Positions 39,736-52,406 of a stretch of 64,000 bases of DNA are shown here, piece after piece. The notes beneath the pieces were generated by a model, which saw nothing but the letters and a program-made list of their open reading frames with translations, was not told the origin of the DNA and ran no database searches. This DNA is from Auanema rhodensis (Eukaryota; Nematoda; Chromadorea; Rhabditida; Rhabditidae). The first letter of the stretch is position 1. Each line of letters opens with the position of its first letter. The stretch is from positions 18,515,267 to 18,579,266 of the forward strand of contig OZ059898.1 in assembly GCA_964057225.1 (NCBI GenBank). Direction: 5' to 3'. A program made the translations under genes and the position numbers.

Positions 39736-41143
39736 ATGCTAATTAAGTGTACACATGATGTGCACTTGGTATGTAACTCGCTTAACGTGAAAGATAAAGA
39801 GATGCGGTTTTCAAAATTAGATTCCCCATGTCCATATTAGTCTAAAAACAAATTTTTATTGATATTGGTGCATGGCAACCATGACTTTAAAATTTACGTG
39901 TACTTTAATTTATGCTAATTAAGTGTACACATGATGTGCACTTGGTATGTAACTCGCTTCACGTGAAAGATAAAGAGATGCGGTTTTCAAAATTAGATTC
40001 CCCATGTCCATATTAGTCTAAAAACAAATTTTTATTGATATTGGTGCATGGCAACCATGACTTTCAAATTTACGTGAACTTCAATTTATGCTAATTAAGT
40101 GTACACGTGATGTGCACTTGGTATGTAACTCGCTTCGCGTCAAAGATAAAGAGATGCGGTTTTCAAAATTAGATTCCCCATGTCCATATTAGTCTAAAAA
40201 CAAATTTTTATTGATATTGGTGCATGGTAACCATGACTTTGAAATTTACGTGAACTTTAATTTATGCTAATTAAGTGTACACGTGATGTGCACTTGGTAT
40301 GTAACTCGCTTCGCGTCAAAGATAAAGAGATGCGGTTTTCAAAATTAGATTCCCCATGTCCATATTAGTCTAAAAACAAATTTTTGTTGATATTGGTGGA
40401 TGGTAACCATGACTTTGAAATTTACGTGAACTTTAATTTATGCTAATTAAGTGTACACGTGATGTGCACTTGGTATGTAACTCGCTTCACGTGAAAGATA
40501 AAGAGATGCGGTTTTCAAAATTAGATTCCTCATGTCCATATTAGTCTAAAAACGAATTTTTATTGATATTGATGCATGGTAACCATGACTTTGAAATTTA
40601 CGTGAACTTTAATTTATGCTTATTAAGTGTACACGTGATGTGCACTTGGTATGTAACTCGCTTCAAGTGAAAGATAAAGAGATGCGGTTTTCAAAATTAG
40701 ATTCCCCATGTCCATATTAGTCTAAAAACAAATTTTTATTGATATTGGTGCATGGTAACTATGACTTTGAAATTTACGTGAACTTTAATTTATGCTAATT
40801 AAGTGTACACATGATGTGCACTTGGTATGTAACTCGCTTCACGTCAAAGATAAAGAGATGCGGTTTTCAAAATTAGATTTCGCATGTCCATATTAGTCTA
40901 AAAACAAATTTTTATTGATATTGGTGCATGGTAACTATGACTTTGAAATTTACGTGAACTTTAATTTATGCTAATTAAGTGTACACATGATGTGCACTTG
41001 GTATGTAACTCGCTTCACGTCAAAGATAAAGAGATGCGGTTTTCAAAATTAGATTTCGCATGTCCATATTAGTCTAAAAACAAATTTTTATTGATATTGG
41101 TGCATGGTAACCATGACTTTGAAATTTACGTGAACTTTAATTT
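39736..41143 (+). repeat. 8-mer higher-order repeat (1,408 bp), unit 1
   Basis: Eight distinguishable monomers in fixed order: (1) CTTAACGTGA, GGCAACC, TAAAAT, GTGTAC; (2) CACGTGAA, GGCAACC, TCAAAT, AACTTCAAT; (3) CGCGTCAA with TTTTTATTG; (4) CGCGTCAA with TTTTTGTTG and GGTGGATGG; (5) CCTC, ACGAAT, TTGATGC; (6) CTTATT, CAAGTGAA, GGTAACT; (7) ACACATG, CACGTCAA, TTCGC, GGTAACT; (8) ACACATG, CACGTCAA, TTCGC, GGTAACC. The same order, with local edits, recurs near 10.3-11.7, 22.8-24.4, 29.2-30.6, 35.3-36.8 and 55.9-58.7 kb. Confidence 0.92.
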
Positions 41144-42551
41144 ATGCTAATTAAGTGTACACATGATGTGCACTTGGTATGTAACTCGCTTAACGTGAAA
41201 GATAAAGAGATGCGGTTTTCAAAATTAGATTCCCCATGTCCATATTAGTCTAAAAACAAATTTTTATTGATATTGGTGCATGGCAACCATGACTTTAAAA
41301 TTTACGTGTACTTTAATTTATGCTAATTAAGTGTACACATGATGTGCACTTGGTATGTAACTCGCTTCACGTGAAAGATAAAGAGATGCGGTTTTCAAAA
41401 TTAGATTCCCCATGTCCATATTAGTCTAAAAACAAATTTTTATTGATATTGGTGCATGGCAACCATGACTTTCAAATTTACGTGAACTTCAATTTATGCT
41501 AATTAAGTGTACACGTGATGTGCACTTGGTATGTAACTCGCTTCGCGTCAAAGATAAAGAGATGCGGTTTTCAAAATTAGATTCCCCATGTCCATATTAG
41601 TCTAAAAACAAATTTTTATTGATATTGGTGCATGGTAACCATGACTTTGAAATTTACGTGAACTTTAATTTATGCTAATTAAGTGTACACGTGATGTGCA
41701 CTTGGTATGTAACTCGCTTCGCGTCAAAGATAAAGAGATGCGGTTTTCAAAATTAGATTCCCCATGTCCATATTAGTCTAAAAACAAATTTTTGTTGATA
41801 TTGGTGGATGGTAACCATGACTTTGAAATTTACGTGAACTTTAATTTATGCTAATTAAGTGTACACGTGATGTGCACTTGGTATGTAACTCGCTTCACGT
41901 GAAAGATAAAGAGATGCGGTTTTCAAAATTAGATTCCTCATGTCCATATTAGTCTAAAAACGAATTTTTATTGATATTGATGCATGGTAACCATGACTTT
42001 GAAATTTACGTGAACTTTAATTTATGCTTATTAAGTGTACACGTGATGTGCACTTGGTATGTAACTCGCTTCAAGTGAAAGATAAAGAGATGCGGTTTTC
42101 AAAATTAGATTCCCCATGTCCATATTAGTCTAAAAACAAATTTTTATTGATATTGGTGCATGGTAACTATGACTTTGAAATTTACGTGAACTTTAATTTA
42201 TGCTAATTAAGTGTACACATGATGTGCACTTGGTATGTAACTCGCTTCACGTCAAAGATAAAGAGATGCGGTTTTCAAAATTAGATTTCGCATGTCCATA
42301 TTAGTCTAAAAACAAATTTTTATTGATATTGGTGCATGGTAACTATGACTTTGAAATTTACGTGAACTTTAATTTATGCTAATTAAGTGTACACATGATG
42401 TGCACTTGGTATGTAACTCGCTTCACGTCAAAGATAAAGAGATGCGGTTTTCAAAATTAGATTTCGCATGTCCATATTAGTCTAAAAACAAATTTTTATT
42501 GATATTGGTGCATGGTAACCATGACTTTGAAATTTACGTGAACTTTAATTT
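41144..42551 (+). repeat. 8-mer higher-order repeat (1,408 bp), unit 2
   Basis: Second complete 8-mer, exact 1,408-bp offset. A third unit begins at 42,552 with the CTTAACGTGA monomer but leaves the pattern at the next monomer (42,728: CACGTCAA, TTCGC, GGCAACC). Confidence 0.92.
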
Positions 42552-43431
42552 ATGCTAATTAAGTGTACACATGATGTGCACTTGGTATGTAACTCGCTTA
42601 ACGTGAAAGATAAAGAGATGCGGTTTTCAAAATTAGATTCCCCATGTCCATATTAGTCTAAAAACAAATTTTTATTGATATTGGTGCATGGCAACCATGA
42701 CTTTAAAATTTACGTGTACTTTAATTTATGCTAATTAAGTGTACACATGATGTGCACTTGGTATGTAACTCGCTTCACGTCAAAGATAAAGAGATGCGGT
42801 TTTCAAAATTAGATTTCGCATGTCCATATTAGTCTAAAAACAAATTTTTATTGATATTGGTGCATGGCAACCATGACTTTAAAATTTACGTGTACTTTAA
42901 TTTATGCTAATTAAGTGTACACATGATGTGCACTTGGTATGTAACTCGCTTCACGTCAAAGATAAAGAGATGCGGTTTTCAAAATTAGATTCCCCATGTC
43001 CATATTAGTCTAAAAACAAATTTTTATTGATATTGGTGCATGGTAACCATGACTTTGAAATTTACGTGAACTTTAATTTATGCTAATTAAGTGTACTCGT
43101 GATGTGCACTTGGTATGTAACTCGCTTCACGTGAAAGATAAAGAGATGCGGTTTTCAAAATTAGATTCCTCATGTCCATATTAGTCTAAAAAAAAATTTT
43201 TATTGGTATTGGTGCATGGCAACCATGACTTTAAAATTTACGTGTACTTTAATTTATGCTAATTAAGTGTACACGTGATGTGCACTTGGTATTTAACTCG
43301 CTTCACGTGAAAGATAAAGAGATGCGGTTTTCAAAATTAGATTCCCCATGTCCATATTAGTCTAAAAACAAATTTTTATTGATATTGGTGCATGGTAACC
43401 ATGACTTTGAAATTTACGTGAACTTTAATTT

Positions 43432-43606
43432 ATGCTAATTAAGTGTACTCGTGATGTGCACTTGGTATGTAACTCGCTTCACGTGAAAGATAAAGAGATG
43501 CGGTTTTCAAAATTAGATTCCTCATGTCCATATTAGTCTAAAAAAAATTTTTATTGATATTGGTGCATGGTAACCATGACTTTGAAATTTACGTGAACTT
43601 CAATTT
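43432..43606 (+). repeat. 175-bp monomer with 1-bp A-run deletion
   Basis: The A-tract reads eight A then five T in place of AAAAACAAA then five T, one base short. It is the first net length change after 246 perfectly spaced monomers. The identical lesion occurs at 59,606-59,780, so it was copied with the D/E block. Confidence 0.9.
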
Positions 43607-44662
43607 ATGCTAATTAAGTGTACACGTGATGTGCACTTGGTATGTAACTCGCTTCACGTGAAAGATAAAGAGATGCGGTTTTCAAAATTAGATTCCCCAT
43701 GTTTATATTAGTCTAAAAACGAATTTTTATTGATATTGGTGCATGGCAACCATGACTTTAAAATCTACGAGTACTTTAATTTATGCTAATTAAGTGTACA
43801 CATGATGTGCACTTGGTATGTAACTCGCTTCACGTGAAAGATAAAGAGATGCGGTTTTCAAAATTAGATTCCTCATGTCCATATTAGTCTAAAAACAAAT
43901 TTTTATTGATATTGGTGCATGGCAACCATGACTTTAAAATTTACGTGTACTTTAATTTATGCTAATTAAGTGTACACATGATGTGCACTTGGTATGTAAC
44001 TCGCTTCACGTGAAAGATAAAGAGATGCGGTTTTCAAAATTAGATTCCCCATGTCCATATTAGTCTAAAAACAAATTTTTATTGATATTGGTGCATGGCA
44101 ACCATGACTTTAAAATTTACGTGTACTTTAATTTATGCTAATTAAGTGTACACATGATGTGCACTTGGTATGTAACTCGCTTCACGTGAAAGATAAAGAG
44201 ATGCGGTTTTCAAAATTAGATTCCTCATGTCCATATTAGTCTAAAGACGAATTTTTATTGATATTGATGAATGGTAACCATGACTTTGAAATTTACGTGA
44301 ACTTTAATTTATGCTTATTAAGTGTACACGTGATGTGCACTTGGTATGTAACTCGCTTCACGTGAAAGATAAAGAGATGCGGTTTTCAAAATTAGATTTC
44401 GCATGTCCATATTAGTCTAAAAACAAATTTTTATTGATATTGGTGCATGGCAACCATGACTTTAAAATTTACGTGTACTTTAATTTATGCTAATTAAGTG
44501 TACACATGATGTGCACTTGGTATGTAACTCGCTTCACGTCAAAGATAAAGAGATGCGGTTTTCAAAATTAGATTTCGCATGTCCATATTAGTCTAAAAAC
44601 AAATTTTTATTGATATTGGTGCATGGTAACCATGACTTTGAAATTTACGTGAACTTTAATTT

Positions 44663-46070
44663 ATGCTAATTAAGTGTACACGTGATGTGCACTTGGTATG
44701 TAACTCGCTTCACGTGAAAGATAAAGAGATGCGGTTTTCAAAATTAGATTCCCCATGTCCATATTAGTCTAAAAACAAATTTTTATTGATATTGGTGCAT
44801 GGCAACCATGACTTTAAAGTTTACGTGTACTTTAATTTATGCTAATTAAGTGTACACATGATGTGCACTTGGTATGTAACTCGCTTCACGTCAAAGATAA
44901 AGAGATGCGGTTTTCAAAATTAGATTTCGCATGTCCATATTAGTCTAAAAACAAATTTTTATTGATATTGGTGCATGGTAACCATGACTTTGAAATTTAC
45001 GTGAACTTTAATTTATGCTAATTAAGTGTACTCGTGATGTGCACTTGGTATGTAACTCGCTTCACGTGAAAGATAAAAAGATGCGGTTTTCAAAATTAGA
45101 TTCCTCATGTCCATATTAGTCTAAAAACAAATTTTTATTGGTATTGGTGCATGGCAACCATGACTTTTAAATTTACGTGTACTTTAATTTATGCTAATTA
45201 AGTGTACACATGATGTGCACTTGGTATGTAACTCGCTTCACGTCAAAGATAAAGAGATGCGGTTTTCAAAATTAGATTTCGCATGTCCATATTAGTCTAA
45301 AAACAAATTTTTATTGATATTGGTGCATGGTAACCATGACTTTGAAATTTACGTGAACTTTAATTTATGCTAATTAAGTGTACACGTGATGTGCACTTGG
45401 TATGTAACTCGCTTCACGTGAAAGATAAAGAGATGCGGTTTTCAAAATTAGATTCCCCATGTCCATATTAGTCTAAAAACAAATTTTTATTGATATTGGT
45501 GCATGGCAACCATGACTTTAAAGTTTACGTGTACTTTAATTTATGCTAAATAAGTGTACACATGATGTGCTCTTGGTATGTAACTCGCTTCACGTCAAAG
45601 ATAAAGAGATGCGGTTTTCAAAATTAGATTTCGCATGTCCATATTAGTCTAAAAACAAATTTTTATTGATATTGGTGCATGGTAACCATGACTTTGAAAT
45701 TTACGTGAACTTTAATTTATGCTAATTAAGTGTACTCGTGATGTGCACTTGGTATGTAACTCGCTTCACGTGAAAGATAAAAAGATGCGGTTTTCAAAAT
45801 TAGATTCCTCATGTCCATATTAGTCTAAAAACAAATTTTTATTGGTATTGGTGCATGGCAACCATGACTTTTAAATTTACGTGTACTTTAATTTATGCTA
45901 ATTAAGTGTACACATGATGTGCACTTGGTATGTAACTCGCTTCACGTCAAAGATAAAGAGATGCGGTTTTCAAAATTAGATTCCTCATGTCCATATTAGT
46001 CTAAAAACAAATTTTTATTAATATTGGTGCATGGTAACCATGACTTTGAAATTTATGTGAACTTTAATTT
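44663..46070 (+). repeat. 4-mer (704 bp) tandem repeat, two units
   Basis: Units 44,663-45,366 and 45,367-46,070. Monomer order: TTTAAAGTTT with GTGTAC; ACACATG/CACGTCAA/TTCGC; TGTACTCGTG with AAAAAGATG and TATTGGTATT; then ACACATG/CACGTCAA. GTACTCGTG falls at about 45,029 and 45,733. The last monomers differ (TTCGC in the first, CCTC with TATTAATATT in the second), so the exchange ended inside the fourth monomer. The block E version (from 60,837) has lost the last monomer. Confidence 0.8.
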
Positions 46071-48358
46071 ATGCTAATTAAGTGTACACATGATGTGCAC
46101 TTGGTATGTAACTCGCTTCACGTGAAAGATAAAGAGATGCGGTTTTCAAAATTAGATTCCTCATGTCCATATTAGTCTAAAAACGAATTTTTATTGATAT
46201 TGATGCATGGTAATCATGACTTTGAAATTTTCGTGAACTTTAATTTATGCTTATTAAGTGTACACGTCATGTGCACTTGGTATGTAACTCGCTTCACGTG
46301 AAAGATAAAGAGATGCGGTTTTCAAAATTAGATTCCTCATGTCCATATTAGTCTAAAAACGAATTTTTATTGATATTGATGAATGGTAACCATGACTTTG
46401 AAATTTACGTGAACTTTAATTTATGCTTATTAAGTGTACACGTGATGTGCACTTGGTATGTAACTCGCTTCAAGTGAAAGATAAAGAGATGCGGTTTTCA
46501 AAATTAGATTCCCCATGTCCATATTAGTCTAAAAACAAATTTTTATTGATATTGGTGCATGGTAACTATGACTTTGAAATTTACGTGAACTTTAATTTAT
46601 GCTTATTAAGTGTACACGTGATGTGCACTTGGTATGTAACTCGCTTCAAGTGAAAGATAAAGAGATGCGGTTTTCAAAATTAGATTCCCCATGTCCATAT
46701 TAGTCTAAAGACGAATTTTTATTGATATTGATGAATGGTAACCATGACTTTGAAATTTACGTGAACTTTAATTTATGCTAATTAAGTGTACACGTGATGT
46801 GCACTTGGTATGTAAATCGCTTCACGTGAAAGATAAAGAGATGCGGTTTTCAAAATTAGATTCCTCATGTCCATATTAGTCTAAAGACGAATTTTTATTG
46901 ATATTGATGAATGTTAACCATGACTTTGAAATTTACGTGAACTTTAATTTATGCTTATTAAGTGTACACGTGATGTGCACTTGGTATGTAACTCGCTTCA
47001 AGTGAAAGATAAAGAGATGCGGTTTTCAAAATTAGATTCCCCATGTCCATATTAGTCTAAAAACAAATTTTTATTGATATTGGTGCATGGTAACTATGAC
47101 TTTGAAATTTACGTGAACTTTAATTTATGCTAATTAAGTGTACACATGATGTGCACTTGGTATGTAACTCGCTTCACGTGAAAGATAAAGAGATGCGGTT
47201 TTCAAAATTAGATTTCGCATGTCCATATTAGTCTAAAAACGAATTTTTATTGATATTGATGCATGGCAACCATGACTTTAAAATTTACGTGTACTTTAAT
47301 TTATGCTAATTAAGTGTACACATGATGTGCACTTGGTATGTAACTCGCTTCACGTCAAAGATAAAGAGATGCGGTTTTCAAAATTAGATTTCGCATGTCC
47401 ATATTAGTCCAAAAACAAATTTTTATTGATATTGGTGCATGGTAACCATGACTTTGAAATTTACGTGAACTTTAATTTATGCTAATTAAGTGTACACGTG
47501 ATGTGCACTTGGTATGTAACTCGCTTCACGTGAAAGATAAAGAGATGCGGTTTTCAAAATTAGATTCCCCATGTCCATATTAGTCTAAAAACAAATTTTT
47601 ATTGATATTGGTGCATGGCAACCATGACTTTAAAGTTTACGTGTACTTTAATTTATGCTAATTAAGTGTACACATGATGTGCACTTGGTATGTAACTCGC
47701 TTCACGTCAAAGATAAAGAGATGCGGTTTTCAAAATTAGATTTCGCATGTCCATATTAGTCTAAAAACAAATTTTTATTGATATTGGTGCATGGTAACCA
47801 TGACTTTGAAATTTACGTGAACTTTAATTTATGCTAATTAAGTGTACTCGTGATGTGCACTTGGTATGTAACTCGCTTCACGTGAAAGATAAAAAGATGC
47901 GGTTTTCAAAATTAGATTCCTCATGTCCATATTAGTCTAAAAACAAATTTTTATTGGTATTGGTGCATGGCAACCATGACTTTTAAATTTACGTGTACTT
48001 TAATTTATGCTAATTAAGTGTACACATGATGTGCACTTGGTATGTAACTCGCTTCACGTCAAAGATAAAGAGATGCGGTTTTCAAAATTAGATTTCGCAT
48101 GTCCATATTAGTCTAAAAACAAATTTTTATTGATATTGGTGCATGGTAACCATGACTTTGAAATTTACGTGAACTTTAATTTATGCTAATTAAGTGTACA
48201 CATGATGTGCACTTGGTATGTAACTCGCTTCACGTCAAAGATAAAGAGATGCGGTTTTCAAAATTAGATTCCTCATGTCCATATTAGTCTAAAAACAAAT
48301 TTTTATTAATATTGGTGCATGGTAACCATGACTTTGAAATTTATGTGAACTTTAATTT

Positions 48359-49062
48359 ATGCTAATTAAGTGTACACATGATGTGCACTTGGTATGTAAC
48401 TCGCTTCACGTGAAAGATAAAGAGATGCGGTTTTCAAAATTAGATTCCTCATGTCTATATTAGTCTAAAAACGAATTTTTATTGATATTGATGCATGGTA
48501 ATCATGACTTTGAAATTTTCGTGAACTTTAATTTATGCTTATTAAGTGTACACGTGATGTGCACTTGGTATGTAACTCGCTTCACGTGAAAGATAAAGGG
48601 ATGCGGTTTTCAAAATTAGATTCCCCATGTCCATATTAGTCTAAAAACAAATTTGTGTTGATATTGGTGGATGGTAACCATGACTTTGAAATTTATGTGA
48701 ACTTTAATTTATGCTAATTAAGTGTACACATGATGTGCACTTGGTATGTAACTCGCTTCACGTGAAAGATAAAGAGATGCGGTTTTCAAAATTAGATTCC
48801 TCATGTCCATATTAGTCTAAAAACGAATTTTTATTGATATTGATGCATGGTAATCATGACTTTGAAATTTTCGTGAACTTTAATTTATGCTTATTAAGTG
48901 TACACGTGATGTGCACTTGGTATGTAACTCGCTTCACGTGAAAGATAAAGGGATGCGGTTTTCAAAATTAGATTCCCCATGTCCATATTAGTCTAAAAAC
49001 AAATTTTTGTTGATATTGGTGGATGGTAACCATGACTTTGAAATTTACGTGAACTTTAATTT
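48359..49062 (+). repeat. 2-mer (352 bp) tandem repeat, two units
   Basis: Units 48,359-48,710 and 48,711-49,062. Each is a CCTC/ACGAAT/TAATCATG/TTTTCGTG monomer followed by a CTTATT/AAAGGGATG/GGTGGATGG monomer. The first unit has private changes ATGTCTATATT (about 48,453) and AATTTGTGTTG (about 48,651). Confidence 0.8.
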
Positions 49063-49238
49063 ATGCTAATTAAGTGTACACGTGATGTGCACTTGGTATG
49101 TAACTCGCTTCACGTAAAAGATAAAGAGATGCGGTTTTCAAAATTAGATTCCTCATGTCCATATTAGTCTAAAAACGAATTTTTATTGATATTGGTGCAT
49201 GGTAACCATGACTTTGAAATTTACGTGAACTTTAATTT

Positions 49239-50822
49239 ATGCTAATTAAGTGTACACGTGATGTGCACTTGGTATGTAACTCGCTTCAAGTGAAAGATAA
49301 AGAGATGCGGTTTTCAAAATTAGATTCCCCATGTCCATATTAGTCTAAAAACAAATTTTTATTGATATTGGTGCATGGTAACTATGACTTTGAAATTTAC
49401 GTGAACTTTAATTTATGCTAATTAAGTGTACACATGATGTGCACTTGGTATGTAACTCGCTTCACGTGAAAGATAAAGAGATGCGGTTTTCAAAATTAGA
49501 TTTCGCATGTCCATATTAGTCTAAAAACAAATTTTTATTGATATTGGTGCATGGTAACCATGACTTTGAAATTTACGTGAACTTTAATTTATGCTAATTA
49601 AGTGTACACGTGATGTGCACTTGGTATGTAACTCGCTTCACGTGAAAGATAAAGAGATGCGGTTTTCAAAATTAGATTCCCCATGTCCATATTAGTCTAA
49701 AAACAAATTTTTATTGATATTGGTGCATGGCAACCATGACTTTAAAGTTTACGTGTACTTTAATTTATGCTAATTAAGTGTACACATGATGTGCACTTGG
49801 TATGTAACTCGCTTCACGTCAAAGATAAAGAGATGCGGTTTTCAAAATTAGATTTCGCATGTCCATATTAGTCTAAAAACAAATTTTTATTGATATTGGT
49901 GCATGGTAACCATGACTTTGAAATTTACGTGAACTTTAATTTATGCTAATTAAGTGTACTCGTGATGTGCACTTGGTATGTAACTCGCTTCACGTGAAAG
50001 ATAAAAAGATGCGGTTTTCAAAATTAGATTCCTCATGTCCATATTAGTCTAAAAACAAATTTTTATTGGTATTGGTGAATGGCAACCATGACTTTTAAAT
50101 TTACGTGTACTTTAATTTATGCTAATTAAGTGTACACATGATGTGCACTTGGTATGTAACTCGCTTCACGTCAAAGATAAAGAGATGCGGTTTTCAAAAT
50201 TAGATTCCTCATGTCCATATTAGTCTAAAAACAAATTTTTATTAATATTGGTGCATGGTAACCATGACTTTGAAATTTATGTGAACTTTAATTTATGCTA
50301 ATTAAGTGTACACATGATGTGCACTTGGTATGTAACTCGCTTCACGTGAAAGATAAAGAGATGCGGTTTTCAAAATTAGATTCCTCATGTCCATATTAGT
50401 CTAAAAACGAATTTTTATTGATATTGATGCATGGTAATCATGACTTTGAAATTTTCGTGAACTTTAATTTATGCTTATTAAGTGTACACGTGATGTGCAC
50501 TTGGTATGTAACTCGCTTCACGTGAAAGATAAAGGGATGCGGTTTTCAAAATTAGATTCCCCATGTCCATATTAGTCTAAAAACAAATTTTTGTTGATAT
50601 TGGTGGATGGTAACCATGACTTTGAAATTTACGTGAACTTTAATTTATGCTAATTAAGTGTACACGTGATGTGCACTTGGTATGTAACTCGCTTCACGTG
50701 AAAGATAAAGAGATGCGATTTTCAAAATTAGATTTCGCATGTCCATATTAGTCTAAAAACGAATTTTTATTGATATTGGTGCATGGTAACCATGACTTTG
50801 AAATTTACGTGAACTTTAATTT
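49239..50822 (+). repeat. 9-mer higher-order repeat (1,584 bp), unit 1
   Basis: Nine monomers in order: (1) CAAGTGAA, CCCC, GGTAACT; (2) ACACATG, CACGTGAA, TTCGC; (3) CCCC, GGCAACC, TTTAAAGTTT, GTGTAC; (4) ACACATG, CACGTCAA, TTCGC; (5) TGTACTCGTG, AAAAAGATG, CCTC, TATTGGTATT, TTTTAAAT; (6) CACGTCAA, CCTC, TATTAATATT, TTTATGTG; (7) CCTC, ACGAAT, TAATCATG, TTTTCGTG; (8) CTTATT, AAAGGGATG, TTTTTGTTG, GGTGGATGG; (9) GCGATTTT, TTCGC, ACGAAT. Monomers 3-9 of this order also appear near 17.4-18.8, 20.2-21.6 and 26.3-27.8 kb. Confidence 0.92.
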
Positions 50823-52406
50823 ATGCTAATTAAGTGTACACGTGATGTGCACTTGGTATGTAACTCGCTTCAAGTGAAAGATAAAGAGATGCGGTTTTCA
50901 AAATTAGATTCCCCATGTCCATATTAGTCTAAAAACAAATTTTTATTGATATTGGTGCATGGTAACTATGACTTTGAAATTTACGTGAACTTTAATTTAT
51001 GCTAATTAAGTGTACACATGATGTGCACTTGGTATGTAACTCGCTTCACGTGAAAGATAAAGAGATGCGGTTTTCAAAATTAGATTTCGCATGTCCATAT
51101 TAGTCTAAAAACAAATTTTTATTGATATTGGTGCATGGTAACCATGACTTTGAAATTTACGTGAACTTTAATTTATGCTAATTAAGTGTACACGTGATGT
51201 GCACTTGGTATGTAACTCGCTTCACGTGAAAGATAAAGAGATGCGGTTTTCAAAATTAGATTCCCCATGTCCATATTAGTCTAAAAACAAATTTTTATTG
51301 ATATTGGTGCATGGCAACCATGACTTTAAAGTTTACGTGTACTTTAATTTATGCTAATTAAGTGTACACATGATGTGCACTTGGTATGTAACTCGCTTCA
51401 CGTCAAAGATAAAGAGATGCGGTTTTCAAAATTAGATTTCGCATGTCCATATTAGTCTAAAAACAAATTTTTATTGATATTGGTGCATGGTAACCATGAC
51501 TTTGAAATTTACGTGAACTTTAATTTATGCTAATTAAGTGTACTCGTGATGTGCACTTGGTATGTAACTCGCTTCACGTGAAAGATAAAAAGATGCGGTT
51601 TTCAAAATTAGATTCCTCATGTCCATATTAGTCTAAAAACAAATTTTTATTGGTATTGGTGAATGGCAACCATGACTTTTAAATTTACGTGTACTTTAAT
51701 TTATGCTAATTAAGTGTACACATGATGTGCACTTGGTATGTAACTCGCTTCACGTCAAAGATAAAGAGATGCGGTTTTCAAAATTAGATTCCTCATGTCC
51801 ATATTAGTCTAAAAACAAATTTTTATTAATATTGGTGCATGGTAACCATGACTTTGAAATTTATGTGAACTTTAATTTATGCTAATTAAGTGTACACATG
51901 ATTTGCACTTGGTATGTAACTCGCTTCACGTGAAAGATAAAGAGATGCGGTTTTCAAAATTAGATTCCTCATGTCCATATTAGTCTAAAAACGAATTTTT
52001 ATTGATATTGATGCATGGTAATCATGACTTTGAAATTTTCGTGAACTTTAATTTATGCTTATTAAGTGTACACGTGATGTGCACTTGGTATGTAACTCGC
52101 TTCACGTGAAAGATAAAGGGATGCGGTTTTCAAAATTAGATTCCCCATGTCCATATTAGTCTAAAAACAAATTTTTGTTGATATTGGTGGATGGTAACCA
52201 TGACTTTGAAATTTACGTGAACTTTAATTTATGCTAATTAAGTGTACACGTGATGTGCACTTGGTATGTAACTCGCTTCACGTGAAAGATAAAGAGATGC
52301 GATTTTCAAAATTAGATTTCGCATGTCCATATTAGTCTAAAAACGAATTTTTATTGATATTGGTGCATGGTAACCATGACTTTGAAATTTACGTGAACTT
52401 TAATTT
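50823..52406 (+). repeat. 9-mer higher-order repeat (1,584 bp), unit 2
   Basis: Second unit at an exact 1,584-bp offset. It shares with unit 1 the private GGTGAATGGCAACC marker (about 50,074 and 51,658). One private change: GATTTGCAC at about 51,901. Confidence 0.92.

Larger units (their letters stand above)
39640..48002 (+). repeat. 8.4-kb superblock D
   Basis: Matches block E (55,814-64,000) at a 16,174-bp offset, then 15,998 bp after a one-monomer deletion in E. Shared rare markers: CTTAACGTGA (39,781/41,189/42,597 against 55,955/57,363/58,771), GGTATTTAACTC (about 43,289 and 59,463), a 1-bp shortened A-run (43,546 and 59,720), ATGTTTATATT (about 43,699 and 59,873), AATCTACGAGTAC, CTAAATAAG (about 45,545), GATGTGCTCTTGG, TGTAAATCGC (46,811 and 62,809) and ATGTTAACC (46,911 and 62,909). 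Order: two 8-mers, a mixed segment, a 4-mer repeat (44,663-46,070), then more variants. Confidence 0.92.
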